NCBI GenBank assembly: GCA_002722255.1
Contig: PBLD01000006.1
Span: forward strand, 97,177-152,754
Reading direction: 5' to 3'
From: Winogradskyella sp.
Lineage (GTDB): Bacteria > Bacteroidota > Bacteroidia > Flavobacteriales > Flavobacteriaceae
Length of the DNA stretch: 55,578 nucleotides
Every line of letters begins with the position of its first letter. Position 1 is the first letter of the stretch. Shown here one piece after another: positions 17,803 to 26,110 of this stretch. The notes below the pieces were generated by a model. The model ran no database searches. It saw only the letters and a list, made by a program, of their open reading frames with translations, and was not told the origin of the DNA. The translations under genes and the position numbers were made by a program.

Positions 17803-18600
17803 ATGAAAAAAGCAATTTACCTTTTATTTTTAACTGTATTATTTTCAGCTTGTAAAAACGAAAAACAAACAGAATCTACAGTTATAAATGAAGTAGCAAA
17901 AGAAGACATTACAACAAGTATTTATCCAGAGTCAATTACTAAAGTGTTTAATGCACACGGTGGAATAGATACTTGGAATACTATGAAGTCACTTTCCTTT
18001 ACAATGGAAAAACCAAATGGAAAAGAAGTAACTACCCTAAATCTACAAACCAGAGCCGAAGTTATTGAAACTCCTGATTATAAAATGGGTTACGATGGCA
18101 CAACGCAATGGGTTTTAGAAAAGGATAATAAACCATACAAGGGCAATGCTAAGTTTTACAAGGGACTTATGTTTTATTTTTATGCGATGCCTTTTGTTTT
18201 AGGAGATGATGGTATTATGTATGAAGATATTGAACCACTTACTTTTGAAGGAAAAACCTACAAAGGAATTCTAATTTCTTACGAATCAGGAATTGGAGAG
18301 TCACCAGATGATCAATATAAAATTTACTACGATGAAGCCACAGCTGAAATGGCATGGTTAGGATATACGGTAACTTTTGGTAAGGATGAAAAGAGTAAAG
18401 ATTTTCATTTTATTCGCTATAACAATTGGCAAACCATTAATGGTTTGAAATTACCTAAATCAGTAGATTGGTACATGTACGAAAACAACCTGCCAACAGA
18501 AAAAAGAAATACAGTAGAATTTATTGATGTTTTGTTATCTGAAGAAGCACCAGATAGCACAATGTTTAAAATGCCAGAAGGAGCAACTGTAGTAAAATGA
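17803..18600 (+). CDS. lipoprotein, DUF6503-like
   Basis: The start at 17803 gives a 265-residue lipoprotein (LLFLTVLFSACKNEK, lipobox Cys). An in-frame ATG 16 codons earlier lies just past the preceding terminator and would bury the signal peptide. The mature protein contains HGGIDTWNTMKSLSF, then alternating beta strands, with QYKIYYDEATAEMAWLGYTV and WQTINGLKLPKSVDWYM in the second half. This resembles a Bacteroidota outer-membrane-associated family of beta-sandwich lipoproteins (tentatively DUF6503) of unknown function, similar in outline to LolA-like folds. It sits between terminators on both sides and is thus a single-gene transcript. Confidence 0.75.
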   Translation: MKKAIYLLFLTVLFSACKNEKQTESTVINEVAKEDITTSIYPESITKVFNAHGGIDTWNTMKSLSFTMEKPNGKEVTTLNLQTRAEVIETPDYKMGYDGTTQWVLEKDNKPYKGNAKFYKGLMFYFYAMPFVLGDDGIMYEDIEPLTFEGKTYKGILISYESGIGESPDDQYKIYYDEATAEMAWLGYTVTFGKDEKSKDFHFIRYNNWQTINGLKLPKSVDWYMYENNLPTEKRNTVEFIDVLLSEEAPDSTMFKMPEGATVVK

Positions 18601-18612
18601 TAAAAATTTGTC

Positions 18613-18669
18613 AATCTGAACTTGTTTCAGATTCTCATTTATGTTCTAGATTTGAAACGCGTTCAGAAT
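18613..18669. repeat. REP-like palindrome pair (CTGAA family)
   Basis: A perfect hairpin AATCTGAA (18613-18620), loop CTTGT, TTCAGATT (18626-18633) is followed 15 bases later by a degenerate copy in opposite orientation (GATTTGAA 18649-18656, TTCAGAAT 18662-18669). The same head-to-head arrangement occurs at 24359-24433. Confidence 0.6.
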
Positions 18670-18680
18670 TACATCAACTA

Positions 18681-18711
18681 AAAAAAGCGAGCTTTTCAGC
18701 TCACTTTTTTA
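18681..18711. terminator. bidirectional intrinsic terminator
   Basis: AAAAAAGCGAGC, loop TTTTCA, GCTCACTTTTTT: a 12-bp stem with one mismatch, A-run on one side and T-run on the other. It separates the lipoprotein gene (plus) from the amidohydrolase unit (minus). Confidence 0.8.
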
Positions 18712-18735
18712 GTTTTAACTTTTAGAAACTTATGG

Positions 18736-18855
18736 TTAAACAAGAACTATAATAAAAATGATAATTATTAAAATGGCTGCAGTTATGGCTATTTTAGTAT
18801 TGCTTTCAAAAACTTGAGATAAGAGATCTAAAATGAAACTAATTACGTTTTGCAT
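18736..18855 (-). CDS. small single-pass membrane protein (39 residues)
   Basis: A short ORF begins ATG at 18853-18855, 12 bases after the stop of the amidohydrolase-like gene, and ends TAA at 18736-18738, before the bidirectional terminator. The product begins MQNVISFILDLLSQVFESNT, amphipathic, and ends in a strongly hydrophobic helix (about residues 21-39, KIAITAAILIIIIFIIVLV). Position inside the transcription unit and the clean start-helix-stop layout favour a real gene. No family is recognised. It could still be a chance ORF. Confidence 0.45.
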   Translation of the reverse strand: MQNVISFILDLLSQVFESNTKIAITAAILIIIIFIIVLV

Positions 18856-18867
18856 TTTTAATATAAA

Positions 18868-20190
18868 TCACTTTTGCTTGACTTCCTGATTCTCATATTT
18901 TTCAGAATAACGCTTCCAGAGCTTAGTTTGATGTGTTTCTAAACTAATGTTTCTACCATCAATAAATGCATGAGTTAATTTGTTAGTTCGCATATCTAAG
19001 GCATCACCTTCGCTAATAAAGAGTGTTGCGCTTTTGCCAACTTCTAAGCTTCCATACATATCGTCAATACCCATTATTTTGGCCGCATTTAATGTTATTA
19101 ATTTAAGCGCTTGCTCTTTCGTTAAGCCATGAGCTACTGTAGTACCTGCGTAAAATGGTAAATTTCTAGAGTTCATACGTTCCATTTGTCCGCTAGTTTC
19201 TAAAGATACCAATACACCTGCATCCACTAATATTTTAGCTTGCTTAAAGGTGTAATCATAATCATGGTCTTCTAATTCTGGTAATGAATGTACACGTTGC
19301 AACATTACTGATACATTATTTTGTTTTAACACATCGGTAACATCGCCAGCTTGGTAACCACCAACAATAGTTAACTTTTCTATACCTTGATTTTTTGCAA
19401 AGTTTACAGCGTCTGTAATACTTTTAGCATCATCTGCATTAATATATAAATGTTTAGAACCATCAAATAAACCAGACATCGCTTCATATGGTAAGTGTTT
19501 GTCTTTTTTACTGCCTTTATTGTAAGCTTTAGCTTCAGCAAAATAGTCTGATAATTCTTTAACCTGAGCGCTATAGTTTTTGTTTGGTTTTAATCCAGGA
19601 TCTTCACCCAGCCACCAACGACCACGACTAAAACTACTTGGCCAGTTAATGTGTAAACCATCGTCAGTTTTAATTGACGCATCTTCCCAATTCCAGGCAT
19701 CGTATTGTACAATAGAAGAAGTTCCTGTAATACGTCCTCCGCGAGGCACTACTTGCCCAAGTAAAACACCATTAGGTCGCATAGATTCTACAACTTTAGA
19801 CTCGGCATTATAAGCAATAATACTACGAACATTAGGATTAAAAGTTCCCATTTCCGAAAGATCGCTAGAGGCTTTTACAGCGTCGACTTCAACCAAACCT
19901 AAGGTTCCGTTAGACACTATAAATCCAGGATACACGTGTTTACCTTTGGCGTCAATGATATCCATGGCTTGTCTGGTCAGTGGAGTAGAAGCTTCAGGAC
20001 CAATGGTTGTTATTTTACCATTGCTCACCACAATGATGCTGTTTTCAATAACGTCTCCGTTGCCAATATGTGCTGTTGCACCAACAATAGCAAAATCCTT
20101 AGTTTGTTTTGGAGCAGGTGTTTGCTGTGAAAAACCTAAAGTAACACACAGCATTAAAAGAACAATATTTATAGATTTTAATGTTTTCAT
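18868..20190 (-). CDS. amidohydrolase-family protein lacking the HxH metal motif
   Basis: The start at 20188-20190 gives a 440-residue exported protein (signal peptide ending LGFSQQ). An earlier in-frame ATG would overlap the upstream gene. It has the amidohydrolase layout: N-terminal beta-sandwich (AIVGATAHIGNGDVI...), barrel, then ALKLITLNAAKIMGIDDMYGSLEVGKSATLFI (C-terminal strand region). In active enzymes HxH follows the YPGFI strand; here the sequence reads YPGFIVSNGTLG, so both His are lost. It may be an inactive partner of the 995-residue homologue, 11 bases upstream in the same operon. Imidazolonepropionase-like labels should be read with care. Confidence 0.8.
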   Translation of the reverse strand: MKTLKSINIVLLMLCVTLGFSQQTPAPKQTKDFAIVGATAHIGNGDVIENSIIVVSNGKITTIGPEASTPLTRQAMDIIDAKGKHVYPGFIVSNGTLGLVEVDAVKASSDLSEMGTFNPNVRSIIAYNAESKVVESMRPNGVLLGQVVPRGGRITGTSSIVQYDAWNWEDASIKTDDGLHINWPSSFSRGRWWLGEDPGLKPNKNYSAQVKELSDYFAEAKAYNKGSKKDKHLPYEAMSGLFDGSKHLYINADDAKSITDAVNFAKNQGIEKLTIVGGYQAGDVTDVLKQNNVSVMLQRVHSLPELEDHDYDYTFKQAKILVDAGVLVSLETSGQMERMNSRNLPFYAGTTVAHGLTKEQALKLITLNAAKIMGIDDMYGSLEVGKSATLFISEGDALDMRTNKLTHAFIDGRNISLETHQTKLWKRYSEKYENQEVKQK

Positions 20191-20201
20191 TTTAATAAGT
20201 T

Positions 20202-23189
20202 TTAATGGTGATGTGTTGTATGCTCTCCATCCATAGAATCGCAATGCAATAGTTCTTTGTCTTTCTTCTGAATAGGTTGTGTTTTCAACCCTTTGTTTTT
20301 CTCTTGAAGCATACTGTTAATAAGCTCACTTTTTTCTTTTCGAACGGCTTTTCGCATTTGTTTGTCGCGTTCTAAATCAAAGTAAGTTACACCTTCAATG
20401 ATTGTTTTTTCAGCTTTAGCATACACCGAAAGTGGATGGTCTGACCATAAAACAACATCTGCATCTTTACCAACTTTAAGGCTACCAACTCTGTCATCTA
20501 AATGAAGTAGTTTCGCAGGATTTAAAGTCACAAATTTTAAGGCTTCTTCCTCGCTAACTCCACCATATTTTACAGACTTCGCAGCTTCCTGATTTAAACG
20601 ACGAGACATCTCTGCGTCATCGCTGTTTATTGCAGTAGTAACACCAACGCTGTGCATTATAGCAGCATTATATGGAATAGCATCATTAACTTCATATTTA
20701 TATGCCCACCAATCACTAAAGGTTGAGCCACCAACACCATGTTCTTTCATTTTGTCAGCAACTTTATAACCCTCAAGAATGTGGGTGAATGTGTTAATAT
20801 TAAAGTTGAATTGCTCTGCAACTTTCATCAACATATTTATTTCACTTTGCACATAAGAGTGGCAAGAAATGAAGCGCTCTTTATTTAAAATTTCAGCTAA
20901 AACTTCCATTTCAGCATCTTTGCGGTAAGGTTTACCACTTTTTTTGGCATCGTCATAAGCTTTTGCTCTTGTGAAATAATCTACAAACACTTGCTCAACT
21001 CCCATACGAGATTGCGGGAAACGCTCATTTCTACTCATTCGAGATTGCTTCACGTTTTCACCTAAAGCGAATTTTATAAACTTTGGAGAATTATCGTAGA
21101 TGAGGTTATCCGCAGATTCTCCCCATTTTAATTTAATAATTGCCGAACGACCACCAATAGGATTTGCAGATCCATGTAAAATCTGAATCGATGTCACTCC
21201 ACCAGCAAGATTACGGTAAATGTTAATGTCTTCATCATCGATAACATCTTCTATAGTCACTTCGGCAGAAGAATTTTGTCCTCCTTCGTTAATAGAAGCT
21301 GCAGCAATGTGTGAATGCTCGTCAATGATTCCAGCAGTAATGTGTTTTCCTGTAGCATCAATTACGGTAGCACTTTTGTCTGAAAGGTTTTTACCAATTT
21401 TAGAAATCTTACCATTTTTAATTAGTAAATCGGTATTTTCTAAAACACCATCATTTTCGTTGGTCCAAACCGTAGCATTTTTGAATAATAAGGTTTCAGA
21501 TTTTGGTTGTTCTTTAAATCCGAATGCCAGATTAGGATAGGTAATAGGATGCATACTTTCGCTTGAAGCTTCTGAGGCTTTCTTATCCTTTTTCTTAGAG
21601 TCGTCTTGCTCGTTTGAACTAGCCTTACTCGCAAAAAATGACAATTCGTTACCATTTGGTAAAATGGCTTTACCATTAAGACTGTTGCTGTTTGCAGCAT
21701 TGGCTACTACTCTAATAAATTCACTTTTTGTACTATCTGCAGTTTTAAAGGTGAGGTTAACCCAATCATTTGAGTAGTTTAATTTAGAGCCTAATTGATG
21801 GTCTCCACTTTCAAGTTTTGCATTAGGTTTTGATGTACTCCCAGAAATAGAGAGTTTGTAATCTTCACCTGCTAATTTAAATGTGTAATCACCATCAATA
21901 TCTCTGGTGTTCATGTCTTCAATTACATGCGCTTCTCCTTGTACCCAGTTTTCGAAGAGTTTTGTGTTCTTTTCAAAAATATCTCCAGAAGTAATTAAAA
22001 AATTGGCATAGCTACCAGCTTTCAATGTTCCTAAAACATCAGATTTTCCTAATAACGAAGCAGGAACTGTAGTCAACGCTTCAAGTGCTTTTTGTTTAGA
22101 AAGTCCGCTTTCTATGGCTTTTAGTAAATTAGATTTAAATGATTTTTTAGACTTTAAACCATGTGTTGTTAAGGCGAAATTGATACCATTCTCAGCCAAT
22201 AATCTTGGGTTATGTGGCTCTTGATTCCAAGCACGCATATCGCTCAGTGATAATGTTGAAGCTAAGTGTGCATTTTCTACATCGTAAGCCAATCTAAAGT
22301 CAATTGGGAGAATAATTGTAGCATTAGTTTGTTTTACTTCGTTAATACGTTCGTATTCATCACCACCACCAACAATGGTATATTGTACGTTAGATTCATC
22401 ACCAACTTTATCAGCTCTTAAAAGGTTAGCTCTACTGTCAGCTTCAAAAATTTGTAAAAGCGAAGTGTTTTTGTTTAAGGCTTCTAATGATAAGTCTTTG
22501 GTATCTACATTACCACCAGCATACCATTTGGCATCGTTGTACATCTGTCTCAATAAAGCCATGCTTCCCATAATTGAAGAAGGGTAAGATTGACGCGATT
22601 TTACACTTTTACGAAACGAAAAATGCTGTGTGGTTTCACCATCTACAACGCGTAGTGAATTATCCGCATCATTATTTAAAGCAATAAGCGCACCAGTACC
22701 TCTTACAATACCATCTGGCATATGTGTATTAACCACACCAAAACCAAGCTTGTGCAGTTCTGTTGCTGATTTAGAATCATACTTAAAACTGGCCATCACA
22801 TCTTGCTCTGGCATCACATGGTCATTCCAGTAAAAGCCGCTTCTGCTGGCACCATATCTTGGACCATTGCCACCACGTTCAGGATTTTTAACACCAAACG
22901 TCGTGTAGATGTCTATAAAAGAAGGGTAAATAGTTTTTCCTGAAACATCAATCGTTGTGGTGTTTTTCGGAATGTTTACTGAAGTGCCAACGTTTACAAC
23001 TTTGCCATCTTTAATTAATAAAGTGGCATTGCTTAAAACCTCTGTAGGCGAAACGTGGATTGTTGCATTTGTAAGCGCAGTGTAATTAGTGTTTTTAGAT
23101 TTTACACCAGTGTTACTTGGAAAGTAATCTTGCGCAAATAGCGAAAAACTGCACATAAGCATGAGCAGCCGTAAAAATACTTTTGTCAT
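20202..23189 (-). CDS. double-domain amidohydrolase, second domain probably active
   Basis: The 995-residue exported protein (signal peptide ending SLFAQ) holds two amidohydrolase modules in tandem. The first (about 25-430) reads YPSFIDIYTTFG where HxH is expected and is probably inactive. The second (about 555-960) keeps the ligands: AGIIDEHSH (HxH), SCHSYV, FTHILEG and NSDDAE (Asp). It also has ALKFVTLNPAKLLHLDDRVGSLKVGKDADVVLW near its end. It probably hydrolyses a cyclic amide or peptide-like bond in the periplasm, substrate unknown. The tail is Met/His-rich (HCDSMDGEHTTHHH) and could bind metal. It is the first gene of a two- or three-gene operon with the degenerate paralogue. Confidence 0.85.
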   Translation of the reverse strand: MTKVFLRLLMLMCSFSLFAQDYFPSNTGVKSKNTNYTALTNATIHVSPTEVLSNATLLIKDGKVVNVGTSVNIPKNTTTIDVSGKTIYPSFIDIYTTFGVKNPERGGNGPRYGASRSGFYWNDHVMPEQDVMASFKYDSKSATELHKLGFGVVNTHMPDGIVRGTGALIALNNDADNSLRVVDGETTQHFSFRKSVKSRQSYPSSIMGSMALLRQMYNDAKWYAGGNVDTKDLSLEALNKNTSLLQIFEADSRANLLRADKVGDESNVQYTIVGGGDEYERINEVKQTNATIILPIDFRLAYDVENAHLASTLSLSDMRAWNQEPHNPRLLAENGINFALTTHGLKSKKSFKSNLLKAIESGLSKQKALEALTTVPASLLGKSDVLGTLKAGSYANFLITSGDIFEKNTKLFENWVQGEAHVIEDMNTRDIDGDYTFKLAGEDYKLSISGSTSKPNAKLESGDHQLGSKLNYSNDWVNLTFKTADSTKSEFIRVVANAANSNSLNGKAILPNGNELSFFASKASSNEQDDSKKKDKKASEASSESMHPITYPNLAFGFKEQPKSETLLFKNATVWTNENDGVLENTDLLIKNGKISKIGKNLSDKSATVIDATGKHITAGIIDEHSHIAAASINEGGQNSSAEVTIEDVIDDEDINIYRNLAGGVTSIQILHGSANPIGGRSAIIKLKWGESADNLIYDNSPKFIKFALGENVKQSRMSRNERFPQSRMGVEQVFVDYFTRAKAYDDAKKSGKPYRKDAEMEVLAEILNKERFISCHSYVQSEINMLMKVAEQFNFNINTFTHILEGYKVADKMKEHGVGGSTFSDWWAYKYEVNDAIPYNAAIMHSVGVTTAINSDDAEMSRRLNQEAAKSVKYGGVSEEEALKFVTLNPAKLLHLDDRVGSLKVGKDADVVLWSDHPLSVYAKAEKTIIEGVTYFDLERDKQMRKAVRKEKSELINSMLQEKNKGLKTQPIQKKDKELLHCDSMDGEHTTHHH

Positions 23190-23265
23190 AAAACGGTTAG
23201 TTAATTAGAATTCTAAAGATAATGATTAAAGACAATTTTGAAATTGAATTCAGTTTTTTTAACGT

Positions 23266-24333
23266 TTATAGCGACTGGTTTTCGAAGTAGTTTACCAGTA
23301 AAGCCACAACATAACTGTAACTTTTCATACCATCGCTTTGATTGTTTGCTTTTAGGAAATTATCAAAGGTTTTTTCAAAAAGAGGTTCAATTGGGTTTTC
23401 GTAAGATTTCCAAAAGTTTTGAACTTCTTGGTAATTCATTAAAATGCCTTTATTTACTGTAGCAAGAATCTCGTAGTATAAATCTTTATCGCGTTTAAAA
23501 ATTTCTACCAAACAGTAGCGTAAACCAAAGGTGTAACCAGAATATTTAAAATAAAGATCTTTGTTATGAATAGCGGCTAAGCAACCAATAAAATTAGCTT
23601 CATTTTCTGCTGCATAGCCCAATTGATGCGCAACCTCATGGCACGATGTGGTTGGAAATTTATAGGTTGGTATTAATCCATCAACTTGTGCTTCATTAGT
23701 AAAAGGATTCAAATATCCAGAAAATCCCATATAAGTTAAAGGCAGGCTGTAAATGGATTTTTTAATGCTTATAGGATTATAATCTAGATGCGGATAGGTT
23801 TCAGACAATGTTTTGTAACTGTCTTTTACCATATCAAAAACTTCAGATTTGGTAAAAGGCATGTCCACTTTTGCAGAATCGTTTAGGGCTAATTGATTAT
23901 GGAGTTTATTTGATTTTTCAATCAATTGCTTTGTGAAACTAACCAACTGTTCTGTGGTGTATTCCGCTTCAAGATCTAACGACTTATAAAGAGGAAGTCT
24001 GTAATAGTTAAATGCCCACAACACGTGAAACGCAAAATAAGTCAAGGACAAGGTTGCTAAAATGTCTAATAACCAATTTTTAGTATCCTTATAAATGCGT
24101 TTTCGGTTAATGATAATCCAGCGAATAATATAAATACCAGCTAAAGTATAAAACACATCACCTACTGAAAATGGCAACCAACCAAAGGCATAGCGCATTA
24201 ATTTAGAGGTAAAAACATAAACACCATTACTGTAAAATTGCTCTACAAATTCTGGGAATCGCTTTAAGATTTGAATGGCAACTATCTGAACAATCAAGAA
24301 AAGCGCAATGATGAGTTTTTTGTTTTTCAGCAT
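23266..24333 (-). CDS. DUF3810 membrane protein with zinc-peptidase motif
   Basis: The 355-residue protein has N-terminal membrane segments (about 6-25, 58-75 and 88-108). A soluble domain follows that carries HEVAH (232-236) and AENEANF, the HExxH plus downstream Glu arrangement of zinc metalloproteases (DUF3810 family). The domain ends with a helical C-terminus (NFLKANNQSDGMKSYSYVVALLVNYF). Catalytic residues look intact but no substrate is known for the family. It lies 76 bases upstream of the amidohydrolase operon on the same strand and may be co-transcribed. Confidence 0.85.
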   Translation of the reverse strand: MLKNKKLIIALFLIVQIVAIQILKRFPEFVEQFYSNGVYVFTSKLMRYAFGWLPFSVGDVFYTLAGIYIIRWIIINRKRIYKDTKNWLLDILATLSLTYFAFHVLWAFNYYRLPLYKSLDLEAEYTTEQLVSFTKQLIEKSNKLHNQLALNDSAKVDMPFTKSEVFDMVKDSYKTLSETYPHLDYNPISIKKSIYSLPLTYMGFSGYLNPFTNEAQVDGLIPTYKFPTTSCHEVAHQLGYAAENEANFIGCLAAIHNKDLYFKYSGYTFGLRYCLVEIFKRDKDLYYEILATVNKGILMNYQEVQNFWKSYENPIEPLFEKTFDNFLKANNQSDGMKSYSYVVALLVNYFENQSL

Positions 24334-24358
24334 GACTCAAAAATAGGAAAAACTTGTC

Positions 24359-24433
24359 ATTCCGCACTTGATGCGGAATCTATATTTGCAGAAGGTTGAA
24401 TATCTATATGAGATCCTGAAACAAGTTCAGGAT
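24359..24433. repeat. REP-like palindrome pair, head to head
   Basis: ATTCCGC (24359-24365), loop ACTTGAT, GCGGAAT (24373-24379); then, 33 bases on, ATCCTGAA (24413-24420), loop ACAAG, TTCAGGAT (24426-24433). The outer flanks read TGTCAT and ATGACA, so the two hairpins form one inverted composite. It lies between divergent genes (DUF3810 and dipeptidase). Confidence 0.65.
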
Positions 24434-24457
24434 GACAAAAAACAATAAGTCTTTTTG

Positions 24458-24465
24458 TACTTTTG
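24458..24465 (+). promoter_or_regulatory. -7 promoter box of the M20 dipeptidase
   Basis: TACTTTTG matches TAnnTTTG, 56 bases before the ATG. No good -33 TTG is seen at the expected distance. Confidence 0.45.
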
Positions 24466-24498
24466 TAATCGAAAAATCAAGTATTAATTTAAAAAGAT

Positions 24499-24516
24499 AC
24501 CCACTTCCGTGGGTAA
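24499..24516 (+). promoter_or_regulatory. hairpin abutting the dipeptidase start codon
   Basis: TACCCAC, loop TTCC, GTGGGTA: a 7-bp GC-rich stem ending five bases before the ATG at 24522. It would sit on the mRNA at the ribosome landing site, so it could modulate translation. No ligand class is recognised. Confidence 0.45.
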
Positions 24517-24521
24517 GTAAT

Positions 24522-25988
24522 ATGAGTCAAGATATTAGAGGCCTTGAGCCAAAGGCACTATGGAACAAATTTGCAGATCTTAATGCAGTACCTCGTCCTT
24601 CGAAAAAGGAAGAACGTGTTATAAAATTTATGAAGAATTTTGGTGAAAGATTAGGTTTAGAAACTATAGAAGATGAGGTTGGTAACGTCATCATTAAAAA
24701 GCCTGCGACTGCAGGAATGGAAAACCGAAAAGCTATTGTTATGCAATCGCATTTAGATATGGTGCATCAAAAAAATAACGATACTGTTTTTGATTTTGAT
24801 ACACAAGGTATCGATATGTATATTGATGGAGATTGGGTTAAGGCAAAAGGCACAACACTTGGTGCAGATAACGGTCTTGGTGTGGCTACAATTATGGCTA
24901 TTTTAGAAAGTGACAGTATAGCACACCCTGCTTTAGAGGCTTTGTTTACCATAGATGAAGAAACTGGTATGACTGGAGCCATGGGACTTAAGGGCGGTTT
25001 GCTTAATGGTGAAATACTACTGAATCTAGATACCGAAGAAGATGATGAAATAGGTGTTGGTTGTGCAGGTGGAGTAGATGTAACGGCTACGCGCACATAC
25101 AATGAAGAGGAAACACCAGAGTTTAAAATTGGTTACACCATTGAAGTGAAAGGTTTACAAGGTGGTCATTCTGGTATGCAAATCCATGAAGGTTTAGGTA
25201 ATGCAAACAAGTTAATGAACCGATTATTATTTGATGGTTTTGAAAACTATGGTTTACGTATTTCTGAAATTGATGGAGGTAGTTTACGTAATGCTATACC
25301 AAGAGAAAGTAAAGCAATTGTTGCGATAGATGCAGTTAATGAATTAACTTTTGAAACTGAAATGAAAACTTTGGCAGATACCATTAAGCATGAATATAAA
25401 ACCATGGAGCCAGACTTAGAAATAAAAATTTCTAAATCAGAAACACCTCAAAAAATCATGGACTTAGGTGTGCAAGAAGGATTAACTAGGGCCTTATATG
25501 CAGCCTTAAATGGTGTGTACAGAATGAGTCCAGACATTAAAGATTTGGTAGAAACCTCTAACAATATTGCCAGAGTTATTGTAAAAGATGGAGCTATAAA
25601 AATAGGATGCTTAACACGTAGTTCTTTAGAAAGTTCTAAATGGGATTTGGCCAATACACTTCGCGCAACTTTTGAGTTAACAGGTTGTGAGGTTGAATTC
25701 TCAGGAAGTTATCCTGGTTGGGCGCCAAATATGGATTCTGCCATTTTAAAAGTAATGGTGCCAATTTATGAGCGTCTTAATAATGGAGAAAAACCTCATG
25801 TAGCAGCCTGCCATGCAGGTTTAGAGTGTGGGATTCTAGGGCAAAATTACCCAGAAATGGATATGATTAGTTTTGGGCCAAATATTAAAGGTGCTCACTC
25901 ACCAGATGAACGTGCTCAGATTTCATCAGCACAGAAGTACTGGGAATTTGTTTTAGAGATTTTAAAAAACATTCCTAAGAAAGCTTAA
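24522..25988 (+). CDS. pepD: aminoacyl-histidine / cytosolic nonspecific dipeptidase (M20)
   Basis: The 488-residue enzyme is an M20-family metallopeptidase that cleaves dipeptides such as carnosine in the cytoplasm using two metal ions. The start at 24522 (MSQDIRGLEPKALWNKF) is chosen because PepD proteins begin here; the in-frame upstream extension crosses the promoter and the leader hairpin. Metal ligands and catalytic residues are visible: SHLDMV (His77, Asp79), GADNGLG (Asp116), DEETG (Glu146 as base, Glu147), LDTEED and the C-terminal HAGLECG. Length is the family norm. It has its own promoter, a structured leader and a strong terminator downstream. Confidence 0.93.
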   Translation: MSQDIRGLEPKALWNKFADLNAVPRPSKKEERVIKFMKNFGERLGLETIEDEVGNVIIKKPATAGMENRKAIVMQSHLDMVHQKNNDTVFDFDTQGIDMYIDGDWVKAKGTTLGADNGLGVATIMAILESDSIAHPALEALFTIDEETGMTGAMGLKGGLLNGEILLNLDTEEDDEIGVGCAGGVDVTATRTYNEEETPEFKIGYTIEVKGLQGGHSGMQIHEGLGNANKLMNRLLFDGFENYGLRISEIDGGSLRNAIPRESKAIVAIDAVNELTFETEMKTLADTIKHEYKTMEPDLEIKISKSETPQKIMDLGVQEGLTRALYAALNGVYRMSPDIKDLVETSNNIARVIVKDGAIKIGCLTRSSLESSKWDLANTLRATFELTGCEVEFSGSYPGWAPNMDSAILKVMVPIYERLNNGEKPHVAACHAGLECGILGQNYPEMDMISFGPNIKGAHSPDERAQISSAQKYWEFVLEILKNIPKKA

Positions 25989-26000
25989 AATGTATTTGTC

Positions 26001-26021
26001 ATGCTGAACTTGTTTTAGCAT
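26001..26021. repeat. single REP-like palindrome (CTGAA family)
   Basis: ATGCTGAA (26001-26008), loop CTTGT, TTTAGCAT (26014-26021), one G-U pair. It is flanked by TTGTC and CTC, as in the copy at 18613. Confidence 0.6.
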
Positions 26022-26042
26022 CTCATCACGGTTTATAAAAAC

Positions 26043-26090
26043 AAAAAGGCAGTTGCACTTCGACTACGCTCAGTGACCAACTGCCTTTTT
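26043..26090. terminator. bidirectional terminator with a repeat module in its loop
   Basis: AAAAAGGCAGTTG (26043-26055) pairs with CAACTGCCTTTTT (26078-26090), a 13-bp perfect stem with A- and T-runs. The 22-base loop is almost entirely the dispersed module CACTTCGACTACGCTCAGTG (26056-26075). It terminates pepD and the convergent PPIase operon. Confidence 0.85.
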
Positions 26091-26110
26091 TATTACTTTT
26101 TGAGGTTTGC

